Source: DATARH01 sp036268425 (GTDB lineage: Bacteria; Pseudomonadota; Alphaproteobacteria; ATCC43930; CGMCC-115725). Taken from it: a stretch of 64,000 nt of DNA. Positions 43,335 to 52,542 of this stretch are shown piece after piece. Position numbers and translations under genes: made by a program. The stretch lies in the NCBI GenBank assembly GCA_036268425.1, contig DATAUE010000006.1:1-64000 (forward strand). Reading direction: 5' to 3'. Numbering within the stretch: position 1 is the stretch's first letter; each line of letters opens with the position of its first letter. The notes under the pieces are model-generated. The model had not been told where the DNA came from. It ran no database searches and worked only from the letters and a program-made list of their open reading frames with translations.

Positions 43335-44519
43335 ATGGTCGATATCGTTCGCCGCCCGCACGCCGGGCGTGACGCCGCCGTCATCGGCGGCGCACGGCCG
43401 CATATCGGCATCCGGATTGGCACGTTTTTCGCCTCGCTGAACATCTGGTTCTGGGCCCTGGTGGGTCTGCCGACGCTGCTTGCCGGTGTCTATTTCTTTG
43501 GCATCGCCTCCGATCTTTACCTGTCGGAGGTCAAGTTCGTCGTGCGGGGGCCATCAAAAACCCCGACCAGCGTGATCAGCGCCATGCTGAGCAGCACCGC
43601 CGGCTCGGCGGCGACCGAAGACACCTTTGCGGTGCACGAATTCCTTATGTCCCGCGACGCCGTACGCCGCCTCGAAAAAGAAGACGATTTGCGCGGTCTG
43701 CTGGCCCGGCCCGAGGGCGACATGCTGACGCGGTTTCCCGGCTTCCTATTCTGGCGCAAGGATTTCGAGGCCTTGTACAAGGCTTATGCGCATTTCGTTT
43801 CGGTCGATCTTGACGCCACGACCGGCGTCAGCACGCTGGAGGTAAAGGCGTATCGGCCGGAGGATGCGCAACGGATCGCGCGAGCACTGTTGATGTTCAG
43901 CGAGCAACTGGTCAATGCGCTTAACGAGCGCGCCCGGCATGATGCTCTGGCGGCATTCGAAGGCGAAGTGCATACGACTGAAGACCAGATCGCCAAAATC
44001 CAGACGCAGCTCACGGCCTATCGGGTGAAGCAGAAAATGCTCGACCCGAAAAGCGCGTCCTCCGGGCCGATCGAACTGCTGGCGACGATGAACGCCCAGC
44101 TCGCCAATTCCAAAGGGCAGCTCGCGGAGATCATCAGGAACTCACCGAACAGCCCGCATATTCCCCTGGTCAAGACGCGTATCGCCTCGCTCGAAAAGCT
44201 GATCGGCGAGGAGCGCACCAAGATCACCGGCGATGACAATTCGGTCGCCACCTCGCTCAGTGAATACGAGCGGCTCGACGTCCAGCGGCTGCTGGCGGAA
44301 AAAACGCTAGCCTCGGCATTCACCTCGCTCGAAGCCGCTCGCCTCGAGGCACAGCGCCAGCAGCTTTATCTCGAGACGATCGAGCAGCCGAATCTGGCGG
44401 ATTACCCGCTTTATCCGAAACGGCTGGTATCATTCGCCACGGTCGTGATGACCTGCCTCCTGGCCTATGGGATCGCCTGGCTGCTGATCGCCAGTGTGCG
44501 TGAGCACGCCTCGGCCTGA
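43335..44519 (+). CDS. kpsE: Capsule polysaccharide export inner-membrane protein, KpsE/BexC/CtrB family
   Basis: 394 residues. Polysaccharide co-polymerase type 3 protein linking the ABC exporter to the outer-membrane channel. One N-terminal membrane helix (FWALVGLPTLLAGVYFFGIA), a periplasmic coiled-coil region (EGEVHTTEDQIAKIQTQLTA and SLEAARLEAQRQQLYLETIE), the conserved NLADYPLYPKRLV motif and a C-terminal helix (FATVVMTCLLAYGIAWLLIA). Immediately upstream of kpsT. 195 bp separate it from the heptose gene. Confidence 0.9.
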   Translation: MVDIVRRPHAGRDAAVIGGARPHIGIRIGTFFASLNIWFWALVGLPTLLAGVYFFGIASDLYLSEVKFVVRGPSKTPTSVISAMLSSTAGSAATEDTFAVHEFLMSRDAVRRLEKEDDLRGLLARPEGDMLTRFPGFLFWRKDFEALYKAYAHFVSVDLDATTGVSTLEVKAYRPEDAQRIARALLMFSEQLVNALNERARHDALAAFEGEVHTTEDQIAKIQTQLTAYRVKQKMLDPKSASSGPIELLATMNAQLANSKGQLAEIIRNSPNSPHIPLVKTRIASLEKLIGEERTKITGDDNSVATSLSEYERLDVQRLLAEKTLASAFTSLEAARLEAQRQQLYLETIEQPNLADYPLYPKRLVSFATVVMTCLLAYGIAWLLIASVREHASA

Positions 44520-44532
44520 TCGATCAGACGCG

Positions 44533-45201
44533 ATGGCTCCCGATTCGATGATCACGGCCACCGGCGTGACCAAGGATTATCTGTCGGAAACCGGGCACAC
44601 CCACCACCGGGTGCTAAGCGACATCTGGCTGACGGTGGCGCCTGGTGACAAAGTCGCGGTGCTGGGGCGCAATGGCGCCGGCAAGTCGACGCTGATTCGC
44701 CTACTGGCTGGGATCGAGCTGCCGACCTTTGGGAAGATCGAGCGGGGCATGACGCTGTCGTGGCCGGTCGGCCTCAACGGCGGCGTCGGTGGCAGCATGA
44801 CCGGCAACGACAACATCCGGTTCATCAGCCGTCTCTACAACAAGCCGTTCGCCTTAATGCGTGAGTATGTCGACGACTTCGCCGAACTCGGCAAATATCT
44901 TGCCGAGCCGGTCAGGACATACTCGGCCGGTATGCGGGCGCGGCTGAATTTCGCGCTGTCGATCGCGATCGATTTCGACTGTTACCTGATCGATGAGATC
45001 ATCTCCGTCGGCGACCAGCGCTTTCAGAAGCGCTCGCACGAGGAATTGTTTGAGCGGCGCGCCGACCGCAGCCTGATTCTGGCCTCGCACGTCCCGAGCG
45101 TCGTCAAGACCTACTGCAACCGCGCGCTCGTCATGCATCGCGGCCGCGGCAAGGTGTTCGACGACCTCGATCTGGCGCTGGACATCTACCAGGACCTGTA
45201 G
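44533..45201 (+). CDS. kpsT: Capsule polysaccharide ABC exporter ATP-binding protein
   Basis: 222 residues. Walker A VLGRNGAGKSTLIRLLAG, the KpsT-type signature TYSAGMRARLNFALSIAI instead of LSGGQ, Walker B CYLIDEIISVGDQRF and H-loop LILASHVPSVVKTYC. It energises capsule export across the inner membrane. The start is ATG 44533 or 44548 (MITATGVTKDYLSE is the usual family start); the former is listed. Follows kpsE with 13 nt. The permease KpsM, which normally accompanies it, is not found here: the next gene is convergent and unrelated. Confidence 0.88.
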   Translation: MAPDSMITATGVTKDYLSETGHTHHRVLSDIWLTVAPGDKVAVLGRNGAGKSTLIRLLAGIELPTFGKIERGMTLSWPVGLNGGVGGSMTGNDNIRFISRLYNKPFALMREYVDDFAELGKYLAEPVRTYSAGMRARLNFALSIAIDFDCYLIDEIISVGDQRFQKRSHEELFERRADRSLILASHVPSVVKTYCNRALVMHRGRGKVFDDLDLALDIYQDL

Positions 45202-45212
45202 CGTGCGGCGGT

Positions 45213-46109
45213 TCAGCTTTCCGGGACGATTTTGACGCCGGCAAGCTGCTCCAGCACGGTGACGATGGCCGAGCCGTCTTTTTTGTTGAGGCCTGCGGCG
45301 CGGCCCATCTGGTAGACCTGCTGCGACACGTTGGCGAGCAGCAGCGGCACGCCGAGCCGCTTGGCGAACGCCGTTTCGAGTTCCTGGTCCTTGAATGAAA
45401 TATCGATCGTGCCGCCCGGCGCGAAGTCGCGCTTCAGCATGCGCGGCACCCGGTTTTCAAACTGCACGGACGCGCCGGTGCTGACCCGGATCACCTCATA
45501 GATCTTGTGAGGATCAAGCCCGGCCTTGACGCCGAACACCAGCGCTTCGGCGATCGCTACGGTTTGAATCTGCCCCAGCATGTTGTTGAGCAGCTTCATT
45601 GCGAGGCCATGCCCAAGGTCGCCGACATGGAACAGGTTCTTGCCCATCGCGCGGAACAAGTCTTCGCAGGCGGCATAGGTTTCGGCGGCACCGCCGACGA
45701 TGATCGACAGCTCGCCGGATTTTGCGCGCACCGTGCCGCCGCTGACCGGCGCATCGAGCATTGCGATACCGCGCTCGGCCAGCGCTTTGGCAAAGCGCTG
45801 TGCTGCAAACGGATCGATCGTGCTCATGCACAGCACGGTGTGGCCGGGTTTCGCGGTGGTGATGATGCCGTCGCCGCCGATGATGACCTGTTCCGCTTGG
45901 TCCGTCGTCTCGACGATGCAGATCGTGCGGTCTACCGCCGCGGCCACCGCGGCTGGCGATGCTTCGACGGCGGCGCCCACGGCGGTCAGCGGTGTCAGCT
46001 TGCTCGCATCGATGTCATGGACGACCAGCGAAAATCCGTGCTTCACGAGATTGAGCGCCATCGGTCCGCCCATCGCGCCGAGGCCGATAAAACCTACCTT
46101 GCCGGACAT
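45213..46109 (-). CDS. 3-hydroxyisobutyrate dehydrogenase-family (beta-hydroxyacid) oxidoreductase
   Basis: 298 residues. NAD(P) motif VGFIGLGAMGGPMALNLVKH, substrate loop LDAPVSGGTVRAKSGELSII and the catalytic lysine in GHGLAMKLLNNMLGQIQTVA. Acts on a small 3-hydroxy acid such as 3-hydroxyisobutyrate, tartronate semialdehyde or glyoxylate; the exact substrate is uncertain. Last gene of the minus-strand series, 41 nt after the molybdenum hydroxylase gene. Convergent with kpsT across 11 bp. Confidence 0.9.
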   Translation of the reverse strand: MSGKVGFIGLGAMGGPMALNLVKHGFSLVVHDIDASKLTPLTAVGAAVEASPAAVAAAVDRTICIVETTDQAEQVIIGGDGIITTAKPGHTVLCMSTIDPFAAQRFAKALAERGIAMLDAPVSGGTVRAKSGELSIIVGGAAETYAACEDLFRAMGKNLFHVGDLGHGLAMKLLNNMLGQIQTVAIAEALVFGVKAGLDPHKIYEVIRVSTGASVQFENRVPRMLKRDFAPGGTIDISFKDQELETAFAKRLGVPLLLANVSQQVYQMGRAAGLNKKDGSAIVTVLEQLAGVKIVPES

Positions 46110-46150
46110 CGCGTCTCTCCCCTGGGGTTGTCGCGCCGATGTTACCGCGG

Positions 46151-48388
46151 TTACACCCCGATCGCTGCTTTGACTTGCGCCGGGGATAGCGGGATGTCGC
46201 GCAGCCGCACGCCGATCGCGTCGGCGACAGCGTTGGCGACGGCCGCTGCGGTTGGGCCTTGCGCCGCTTCGCCGGTGCCGAGAAACGGCTCTCCGGGGCG
46301 TTCTACGACCTGCACCTCGATCCTGTCCGGCACCGCCGGAAAGCGCATGATCGGATAGCTGCTCCAGTCGCGGCTAGCGATGCGGGTGCGGTCGAACGCG
46401 ACGCTCTCATAGAGGGTCCAGCTCGCCGATTGCAGAATGCTCCCCTCGATCTGGTTGGCGATGCCGTCGGGGTTGACCGCCTCGCCGCTATCCACGGCGG
46501 CGGCGGCACGCACCATGCGAACCTGGCCGCTTTCGCGATCGACCGCCACCTCGACGGCGACCGCAAGATAGGCGGCGAGGTTTTTGTAGCGAGCAAACCC
46601 AAAGCCCCGCCCGGTCCCCGGCGTGCGGCTGAACCCGAGCCAGCCGAAACGCTCCGCTGCCCGGGTAACGACTTCGCGCGCCCGCGGGTCGCTCAAATGG
46701 TTCAGCCGAAAATCGACCGGGTCGAGCCCGGCCGCCTGGGCCAGTTCGTCCATAAAGCTCTCGATCGAAAACACATTCATATAGGCGCCGAGACCACGCA
46801 GGGCCGAGACACGCAGCGGCATTGCCGGCATGAACTCGTACATCACCCGTGCGCTGGGGATCGTATAGATCGGCGCGGCGTTGCGGTGGCCGCCGCCTTC
46901 GGGCAACGGCAGCGGCTTTGGCACCGGCTGGGTCAGCGGTTTTTCGCGATACCACGCGGGCATCAGATTGCCGGCGCCGCCCGGTCGGGTCGCATGCGTG
47001 CTGCTGCGCACCGTGTAATCCCAGGCGATGATCTGGTGCTCGGGGCTCAAGGCGGCGCGTGCCTTGGTCAGCATCGCGGAGCCGTAAGGCTCCCAGATGT
47101 GTTCCTGCTCGCGCATCCATTGCACCCGTACCGGCCGACCGGGCAGGGCCAGCGCCAGCAGGGCGGCATCGGCGCCGGCGTCATCGGCGCCGTTATGGCC
47201 ATAACACCCGGACCCTTGGACATGGATGCAGCGAACCTTGTCGCGCGGCAGGCCTGTCAGTTCAGTGAGCGCGGCGCGCAGCGGAAAGACGCCCTGAGCG
47301 TGCGTCCACACCGTCAATGCGCCGTTTTCCGATAATCCTATCGCGCAGGATGGCCCGATCGAGCCGTGCATGTGATAGGCGCGGCGATAGCTCGCTTCGA
47401 CGATGCGGGCATTCGGCGGAATCGCGATTGGGTCGTCGCGCACCGGCACTTGCTGTGCCGGGAGGCCGGCCAGCGTGTCGAACAGTGTCGCGGAATCGGG
47501 CAATCCCGGTTTCTCGTCCCAGTGCGCCGCGGTCTCGAGCGCGCGCATCGCCACGATCGCCTGATATTCCTGCTCGGCGATGACCGCGAGATAGCTGCCG
47601 TCGCGGACGATCTTGATGACACCGGGCAGATGTTCGACAGCGGCGGTGTCGAGCCGGCTCAGCGTCGCGCCGTAAGAGGGCGGGCGCACGAGGCGGGCAT
47701 GCGCCATGTTCGGCAGACGCATGTCCTGGATAAACGCGATGCCGCCGGTTACCTTGGCCGGGATGTCGACGCGCGGTACCGGCTTGCCGATAAAGCGATA
47801 CCGGCTGGGATCGACGAATACCGATTGCGGCGACGCCTGGACGTGCAGGATCTGGTCGCCGACCAGTTCGCCGTAACGCAGTTGCCGTCCGTCTTCGGCG
47901 ATGACCATGCCGTTTTCGGCGCGCAACTTGTCGCCCGGAACCTGCAGGCGGGTTGCCGCCGCGTCGATCAGCAAGGCACGAGCCTGGGCGGCGGCGTTGC
48001 GGATCGCCGTGCCGCTGTCCTGCATCGAATGGCTGCCGGCGGTGTAGCCCTCGTCGGGCGTGCGCGCGGTATCGGCGGTCACCAGGTCGATCGCCTCGGT
48101 AGTGACTATCAGCTCCTCGGCGGCAAGCTGGATCAGCGCCGTCTTGATCCCTTGGCCCAATTCCGCTTTGCCGGTGAAGACGGTGATCGCGCCGTTGGCG
48201 TCGATGCGGACCCACGAATCCAGCATCGGAAACTTGGCGAGGCTGCCGGGGAGGGCAGGGCCGGTTTGGCCCGCAGCCTGTGCCGCCGCAAAACGAGGCA
48301 ACAGCGAAAAGCTGACGATCAATGCACCGCCGCCGGCAAGAAAACCGCGGCGGCTGGGGCCGGCTTCGGCCGGGTGGCGACACGTCAT
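46151..48388 (-). CDS. Xanthine-dehydrogenase-family molybdopterin-binding (large) subunit, IorB-like
   Basis: 745 residues. A Tat-type leader (SRRGFLAGGGALIV, then hydrophobic stretch and AAAQA) indicates periplasmic targeting after cofactor loading. The fold has the xanthine-oxidase-family elements GKAELGQGIKTALIQLAAEE, PKVTGG-like IPAKVTGGIAFIQDMRLPNM and the C-terminal GTGEAAQGPTAAAVANAVAD, with the catalytic Glu in GEA. It resembles isoquinoline 1-oxidoreductase beta and periplasmic aldehyde dehydrogenases of the same type, which hydroxylate N-heterocycles or oxidise aldehydes. Its start overlaps the Fe-S subunit by 4 nt. Confidence 0.89.
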   Translation of the reverse strand: MTCRHPAEAGPSRRGFLAGGGALIVSFSLLPRFAAAQAAGQTGPALPGSLAKFPMLDSWVRIDANGAITVFTGKAELGQGIKTALIQLAAEELIVTTEAIDLVTADTARTPDEGYTAGSHSMQDSGTAIRNAAAQARALLIDAAATRLQVPGDKLRAENGMVIAEDGRQLRYGELVGDQILHVQASPQSVFVDPSRYRFIGKPVPRVDIPAKVTGGIAFIQDMRLPNMAHARLVRPPSYGATLSRLDTAAVEHLPGVIKIVRDGSYLAVIAEQEYQAIVAMRALETAAHWDEKPGLPDSATLFDTLAGLPAQQVPVRDDPIAIPPNARIVEASYRRAYHMHGSIGPSCAIGLSENGALTVWTHAQGVFPLRAALTELTGLPRDKVRCIHVQGSGCYGHNGADDAGADAALLALALPGRPVRVQWMREQEHIWEPYGSAMLTKARAALSPEHQIIAWDYTVRSSTHATRPGGAGNLMPAWYREKPLTQPVPKPLPLPEGGGHRNAAPIYTIPSARVMYEFMPAMPLRVSALRGLGAYMNVFSIESFMDELAQAAGLDPVDFRLNHLSDPRAREVVTRAAERFGWLGFSRTPGTGRGFGFARYKNLAAYLAVAVEVAVDRESGQVRMVRAAAAVDSGEAVNPDGIANQIEGSILQSASWTLYESVAFDRTRIASRDWSSYPIMRFPAVPDRIEVQVVERPGEPFLGTGEAAQGPTAAAVANAVADAIGVRLRDIPLSPAQVKAAIGV

Positions 48389-48870
48389 CGCGGCAGGCTC
48401 GCTTCAGCGGCTTCGCGGGCCGGCTGACTGGCTCGCCGGATCGCACGCACCACCCGCACCTGCGTGCCGCAACGGCACAAATTCGGCTCCATATAGGCGC
48501 GGATTTCGGCTTCGGTCGGGATCGAATTGTGGTCGAGCAGCGCCTGCGCCCGCATCACCATGCCGGCGGTGCAATAGCCGCATTGCGCTGCCTGTTCGTC
48601 GATAAAAGCCTGTTGCAGCGGGCTCGGCTTGTCATTTTCGGCAAGCCCTTCGATCGTTAGGATCGGGCGGCCTTCCAGCGCGGCAACCGGTGTCAGGCAG
48701 GCATAAACCGGCTCGTGGTCGACGAGCACAGTGCAGGCGCCGCACTGCCCGAGACCGCAGCCGAACTTCGCGCCATTCAGGCTGAGGTCGTTGCGCAGCG
48801 CGTAAAGCAGAGGGGTCGCCGGGTCGATATCGAGTTTGTGCAGCGCGCTGTTGACCAGAAGCGTAATCAT
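48385..48870 (-). CDS. [2Fe-2S]-binding small subunit of the molybdenum hydroxylase, IorA-like
   Basis: 161 residues with two Fe-S clusters: a plant-ferredoxin-type site (FGCGLGQCGACTVLVD, plus CLTPV region) and a C-terminal helical-domain site (QCGYCTAGMVMRAQA and NLCRCGTQVRVV). Passes electrons from the Mo centre. It has no signal peptide and probably crosses with the Tat-carrying large subunit (hitchhiker). Overlaps both neighbours by 4 nt. Confidence 0.93.
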   Translation of the reverse strand: MITLLVNSALHKLDIDPATPLLYALRNDLSLNGAKFGCGLGQCGACTVLVDHEPVYACLTPVAALEGRPILTIEGLAENDKPSPLQQAFIDEQAAQCGYCTAGMVMRAQALLDHNSIPTEAEIRAYMEPNLCRCGTQVRVVRAIRRASQPAREAAEASLPR

Positions 48871-50174
48871 AACGGACCCTTACGTTGCCTGAGGTCGCGA
48901 ATCTTGCTTTCGAGGCTGTGCCACGGCGGCGCGGTGGCGTAATGCGCCCGCAGATATCGCAGCAAGGCGGCCATCTGTGCGTCGGTAAAGGTGTCGGCAA
49001 AGCGCGGCATGAGGGGCCCCGAGCGCTCGCCGGAGGGCTGGACTCCTCGGAGAACGAACTGGATCGCATTGGTCGGCTCGGGCTGGTAGAGCGCGCTGCT
49101 GAGCGCGAGGTTGATGCCGTGCGGCGGCACCATCGCGGCGCTGCCGGTATGGCAACTGGCGCAGGCGCCGGCAAAAATCGTCGCGCCAAGCTCTTCACCG
49201 GCGGCCGGAGCCGGCGGCTTCACCTCGGCTGCGCGGGCGAGCGCGGCACTGGCGCGCTGTTGCCGTTCGGTGGATACGGGGCCTTGCTGTGCGGCCAGAT
49301 ATGTCGCCATTGCGTGGATGTCGGCATCGTCGGCGCGCGCCAAGGCGGTGACGACCGGCTGCATCGGGCCGGCGGCGGCGCCATGCTGATCGGCCCAGCC
49401 ATGCCGCAGATAGGTGAAGAGATGTGCCTCGTCCCACGGCACCGGTGCCGGCGAGGCCGTATTCAGCGCCGGCCCGACCCAGCCTTCGCTTTCCGCACCG
49501 CCTTCCAATGGGCGGCTGCTTTCCTCCGCGCTGAACAGGTTGCGCGGGGTGTGGCAGTCGCCGCAATGACCGAGGCCGGCGACGAGATAGGCGCCGCGGT
49601 TCCACGCATCGCTCTGCTGCGGGTTGGGCTGGAATGGGGTTTTGTCGAGAAACGCCACGTTCCAGAAGGCGAGGGGCCAGCGCTTGTTGAGCGGAAACGG
49701 CAAAGCATTTCTCGGGGTAAAGCTCTCGACCGGCGTCCGCGTCATCAGGAAGGCGTATAGCGCGTGCAGGTCGTCATCGGTCAGCCGCGCGTAGTGGTCA
49801 TACGGGAAAGCCGGAAAAAGATGCTCGCCGCGGCGCGAAATTCCCTCGCGCATCGCGCGGCGAAATGCCTCCTCGGGCCAGCGCCCAATCCCGGTGCCTG
49901 GCGCCGGGGTGATATTGGCGCTGAAGATCGTGCCGAACGGCGTTGGGATCGCGCGGCTGCCGCTGTAATCGGCCTTGCCGCGCGTCGTGTGACAGCTATA
50001 GCAGTTGCCGATCGCGGCGAGCTTGGCGCCTTTCTCGATTAATGTCTGGTCGAATGCGGACCGTGGCGGGGCTTCAACGCCGGCAATGACGGGTTGTCTT
50101 GACAGCACGACAAAAAATGCCGCCGCAACAAGCAGGAGGACGGCGAAACACAGGCCGAAACGCAGGAGCCGCAT
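48867..50174 (-). CDS. Membrane-anchored triheme cytochrome c (electron acceptor subunit)
   Basis: 435 residues. One N-terminal signal/anchor helix (RFGLCFAVLLLVAAAFFVVL) and three haem c sites: GNCYSCHTT, GHCGDCHTP and GACASCHTG (all CxxCH). Each has a downstream Met candidate. This matches the cytochrome c subunits of periplasmic alcohol/aldehyde dehydrogenases, delivering electrons to ubiquinol or terminal oxidases. First gene of the three-subunit operon, located 22 nt after the adenylate cyclase stop. Confidence 0.92.
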   Translation of the reverse strand: MRLLRFGLCFAVLLLVAAAFFVVLSRQPVIAGVEAPPRSAFDQTLIEKGAKLAAIGNCYSCHTTRGKADYSGSRAIPTPFGTIFSANITPAPGTGIGRWPEEAFRRAMREGISRRGEHLFPAFPYDHYARLTDDDLHALYAFLMTRTPVESFTPRNALPFPLNKRWPLAFWNVAFLDKTPFQPNPQQSDAWNRGAYLVAGLGHCGDCHTPRNLFSAEESSRPLEGGAESEGWVGPALNTASPAPVPWDEAHLFTYLRHGWADQHGAAAGPMQPVVTALARADDADIHAMATYLAAQQGPVSTERQQRASAALARAAEVKPPAPAAGEELGATIFAGACASCHTGSAAMVPPHGINLALSSALYQPEPTNAIQFVLRGVQPSGERSGPLMPRFADTFTDAQMAALLRYLRAHYATAPPWHSLESKIRDLRQRKGPL

Positions 50175-50196
50175 GATTTGTGCTTAACGATCCCAA

Positions 50197-52542
50197 TCAA
50201 TCGAGGTCGGCCACACCATCCCACGCATCTGGGCGGTGAGCCAGAAAACGGCGGCACCGCGTCACCATCAGCTGAGCGGCTTTATCCCCCAACCGTATCG
50301 TGCCGGCGGTCTCGAACAGTCGCAGGGCGTCGGCCCATTCTCCGGCGAGATAGGCGCCAAGCCCCTGCTCGTACGCTTCGACCGCCCGGCCGGCAAGCTC
50401 GGGCCGGTGTTCGACGATTTCCCACAAATCGGTGGGTCGGGTTTGGCCGCGCAGCCGCACGACATCGAGGCGGCGCGCCCGCGGTGGCGACTTGAGCTGC
50501 GCCCAGGTGGTGCCGCACACCAGAATGTCGGCGCCATAGGTTTTGGTCGCCGACTCGATCCGCGAGGCAAGGTTGACCGGGTCGCCGATCACGGTGAAAT
50601 CCATGCGTTTCGGCGAGCCGATATTGCCGGTGACGACCACTCCCGTGCCGATCCCGACGCCAATGCGGATCGCCGCCTTGTTTTCTGCGACGCGCCGCGC
50701 ATTGAGCAATCGCAGCGCCTGGAACATATCAATGGCGGCTCGCACCGCATTGCCGGCATCGTTGTCCGACGGAAACGGCGAGCCGAATAGCGCCATGATC
50801 GCGTCGCCGATATATTTGTCGATCATGCCGCTGTGGTTGGTGACGACATCCTCCATGAACGAAAAATATTCGTTCAGCATCGACACCGTATCCCCGGCGC
50901 CGAGCCGTTCGGTCAGCGTCGTAAAGCCGCGGATGTCGGAAAAAAGGATGGTAACCGCATGCGAGCTGCCGCCAAGGCCGCCGCCGGTATCGATCATCAG
51001 CCGGTCGATGACCTCATTCGACAGGTAACGCGACATCGTGCGCCGCAGCTCTTTTTCGCGTTGCACATCCTCGATGACGATCATTGTGCCAAGCGGCGTC
51101 TGCTTGGCGTCGCGCAGCGGGATCAGTGTCAGGTTGGCGGCAACCCAGGTATCGTCCTGCTCGATGTAGAATTCGCTGTTCGGCAACAGCCGTTCGATGC
51201 CGTCATCGCTGACTTCCTCGACGGCGGGCGCTACCCAGCCGTTGAGACCGTCGAAAATGTCGCCGAGCCTACGTCCGACTGCCGCGTCGTCGTCGAGACG
51301 CAGAATACGACTCGCCGCCTGGTTGATGAACGTCACGACGTGGTTGAGGTCGACCGTCACGACGCCGTTGCTGAGGCTGCGCAGCATGCTCTCATTGTAT
51401 GATTTCAGGCTGAGCGTCTGCTCGAACAGCGTCGCATAGTCGATCGTTACCCCCATCTGCGAGGCCAGTCCGCGCAGCCGGCGCTCGTCGGCAGCGGTGA
51501 AATTGCCGCGCCGCTTGTTCAGAAGCTGAACGGCGCCGACGCGCTTGCCGTCATTGCCGAAAACCGGGGCGCACAGAACGCTGCGCGTGCGGTATCCGGT
51601 GTTCCAGTCGAGGCCGGGGTGAAAGCGCGGGTCGTGATAGGCGTCCGCGACATTGACCGTTTCGCCGCCCTGGAACGCGGAGCCGATGAGGCCCAAGCCG
51701 GCATCGATGCGAATTTCGCTGTTGCCGATGCCGTCGATACGGCGGGCGTATAATTCCCGCGTCGCCGGATCGTACAGGAATATCGCGCCGCGATCGGCAT
51801 CGAGCACATCGATCGCTACCGCGAGGATTTTCGACAGGATCAGATCGCGTCCGGAAAGATCGTCGATGCTTTCCTGCTGTTCGATGATGCGGAACGACGC
51901 GCGCCGTTCGTCTTCGATTTGTGGCAGCAGCCCGCCACCTGCTACCAGCGCCGCGAGGCACGGCGCGGCTACTTCGGCGAGCGCGATGTCCGCCGCGTTA
52001 AGGTCGCCGGTGGCTTTGTCGCCGAGTTCAAGAACCCCGACAACCCGGCCGTGGCGGCGCAGAGCGACGCAGAACGCCTGCCGCTTTTCCTGGGCGCAGC
52101 TTTCGAGCAGGCCTCGGCGGCCTTTGCCGTCGGCGAAAACCGCGGCTGCGAGGCCGGACAGGCCCGGCAGTTTCTTTTCATCAATGCTGCCGTTGCCGCG
52201 CAATACGAAAAAATCGCCGTGGGGCGGGTCGGCAAAGATCAGGCGGCACCATCCCGTGCCGATTGCGCTGTTCAGCCCGGCGACGACAATCCCGATTGCG
52301 CCGTCGGTCGCCACCCGACGGTCGGGCCGCGGGTGCAACGCGTGGACTCGCGCCGCGGCCCGGAAAATGTCGAGCAGCAACGGGATCGGCGCGGTGGGTT
52401 GCTGCAACGCCTGGCCGGCGAGCACGCGGACCATATCGGGTTGCGACAGGCGGTGCTCGATCAGCCGTTCCGCCAGTTGGGTCATGTCGAATTCGGCCGG
52501 CGGGGGCGCATGCAGAGGCGCTGGGGGCCGCGCATCACTCAT
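50197..52542 (-). CDS. Cytosolic GAF-PAS-class III adenylate cyclase
   Basis: 781 residues, no membrane helix. Order: a divergent N-terminal GAF-like region (~65-210), a clear GAF (~215-375, IDDLSGRDLILSKILAVAID, VLCAPVFGNDGKRVGAVQLL), a PAS (~380-500, SNGVVTVDLNHVVTFINQAA), a short coiled linker (REKELRRTMSRYLSNEVIDR), and the cyclase (~525-710). Metal aspartates lie in FSDIRGFTTLTERL and DKYIGDAIMALFGSP; RMDFTVIGDPVNLASRIES has Thr at the purine-selecting site as in adenylyl cyclases. ATG 52542 overlaps the upstream cheW by 8 nt, so it is part of the chemosensory operon. Its likely product is cAMP (inference). Confidence 0.88.
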   Translation of the reverse strand: MSDARPPAPLHAPPPAEFDMTQLAERLIEHRLSQPDMVRVLAGQALQQPTAPIPLLLDIFRAAARVHALHPRPDRRVATDGAIGIVVAGLNSAIGTGWCRLIFADPPHGDFFVLRGNGSIDEKKLPGLSGLAAAVFADGKGRRGLLESCAQEKRQAFCVALRRHGRVVGVLELGDKATGDLNAADIALAEVAAPCLAALVAGGGLLPQIEDERRASFRIIEQQESIDDLSGRDLILSKILAVAIDVLDADRGAIFLYDPATRELYARRIDGIGNSEIRIDAGLGLIGSAFQGGETVNVADAYHDPRFHPGLDWNTGYRTRSVLCAPVFGNDGKRVGAVQLLNKRRGNFTAADERRLRGLASQMGVTIDYATLFEQTLSLKSYNESMLRSLSNGVVTVDLNHVVTFINQAASRILRLDDDAAVGRRLGDIFDGLNGWVAPAVEEVSDDGIERLLPNSEFYIEQDDTWVAANLTLIPLRDAKQTPLGTMIVIEDVQREKELRRTMSRYLSNEVIDRLMIDTGGGLGGSSHAVTILFSDIRGFTTLTERLGAGDTVSMLNEYFSFMEDVVTNHSGMIDKYIGDAIMALFGSPFPSDNDAGNAVRAAIDMFQALRLLNARRVAENKAAIRIGVGIGTGVVVTGNIGSPKRMDFTVIGDPVNLASRIESATKTYGADILVCGTTWAQLKSPPRARRLDVVRLRGQTRPTDLWEIVEHRPELAGRAVEAYEQGLGAYLAGEWADALRLFETAGTIRLGDKAAQLMVTRCRRFLAHRPDAWDGVADLD

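Noticed and set aside
47262..48446. 394-codon minus-strand frame overlapping the molybdenum hydroxylase
   Set aside because: Out of frame with the Mo subunit, which has a Tat leader and family motifs.
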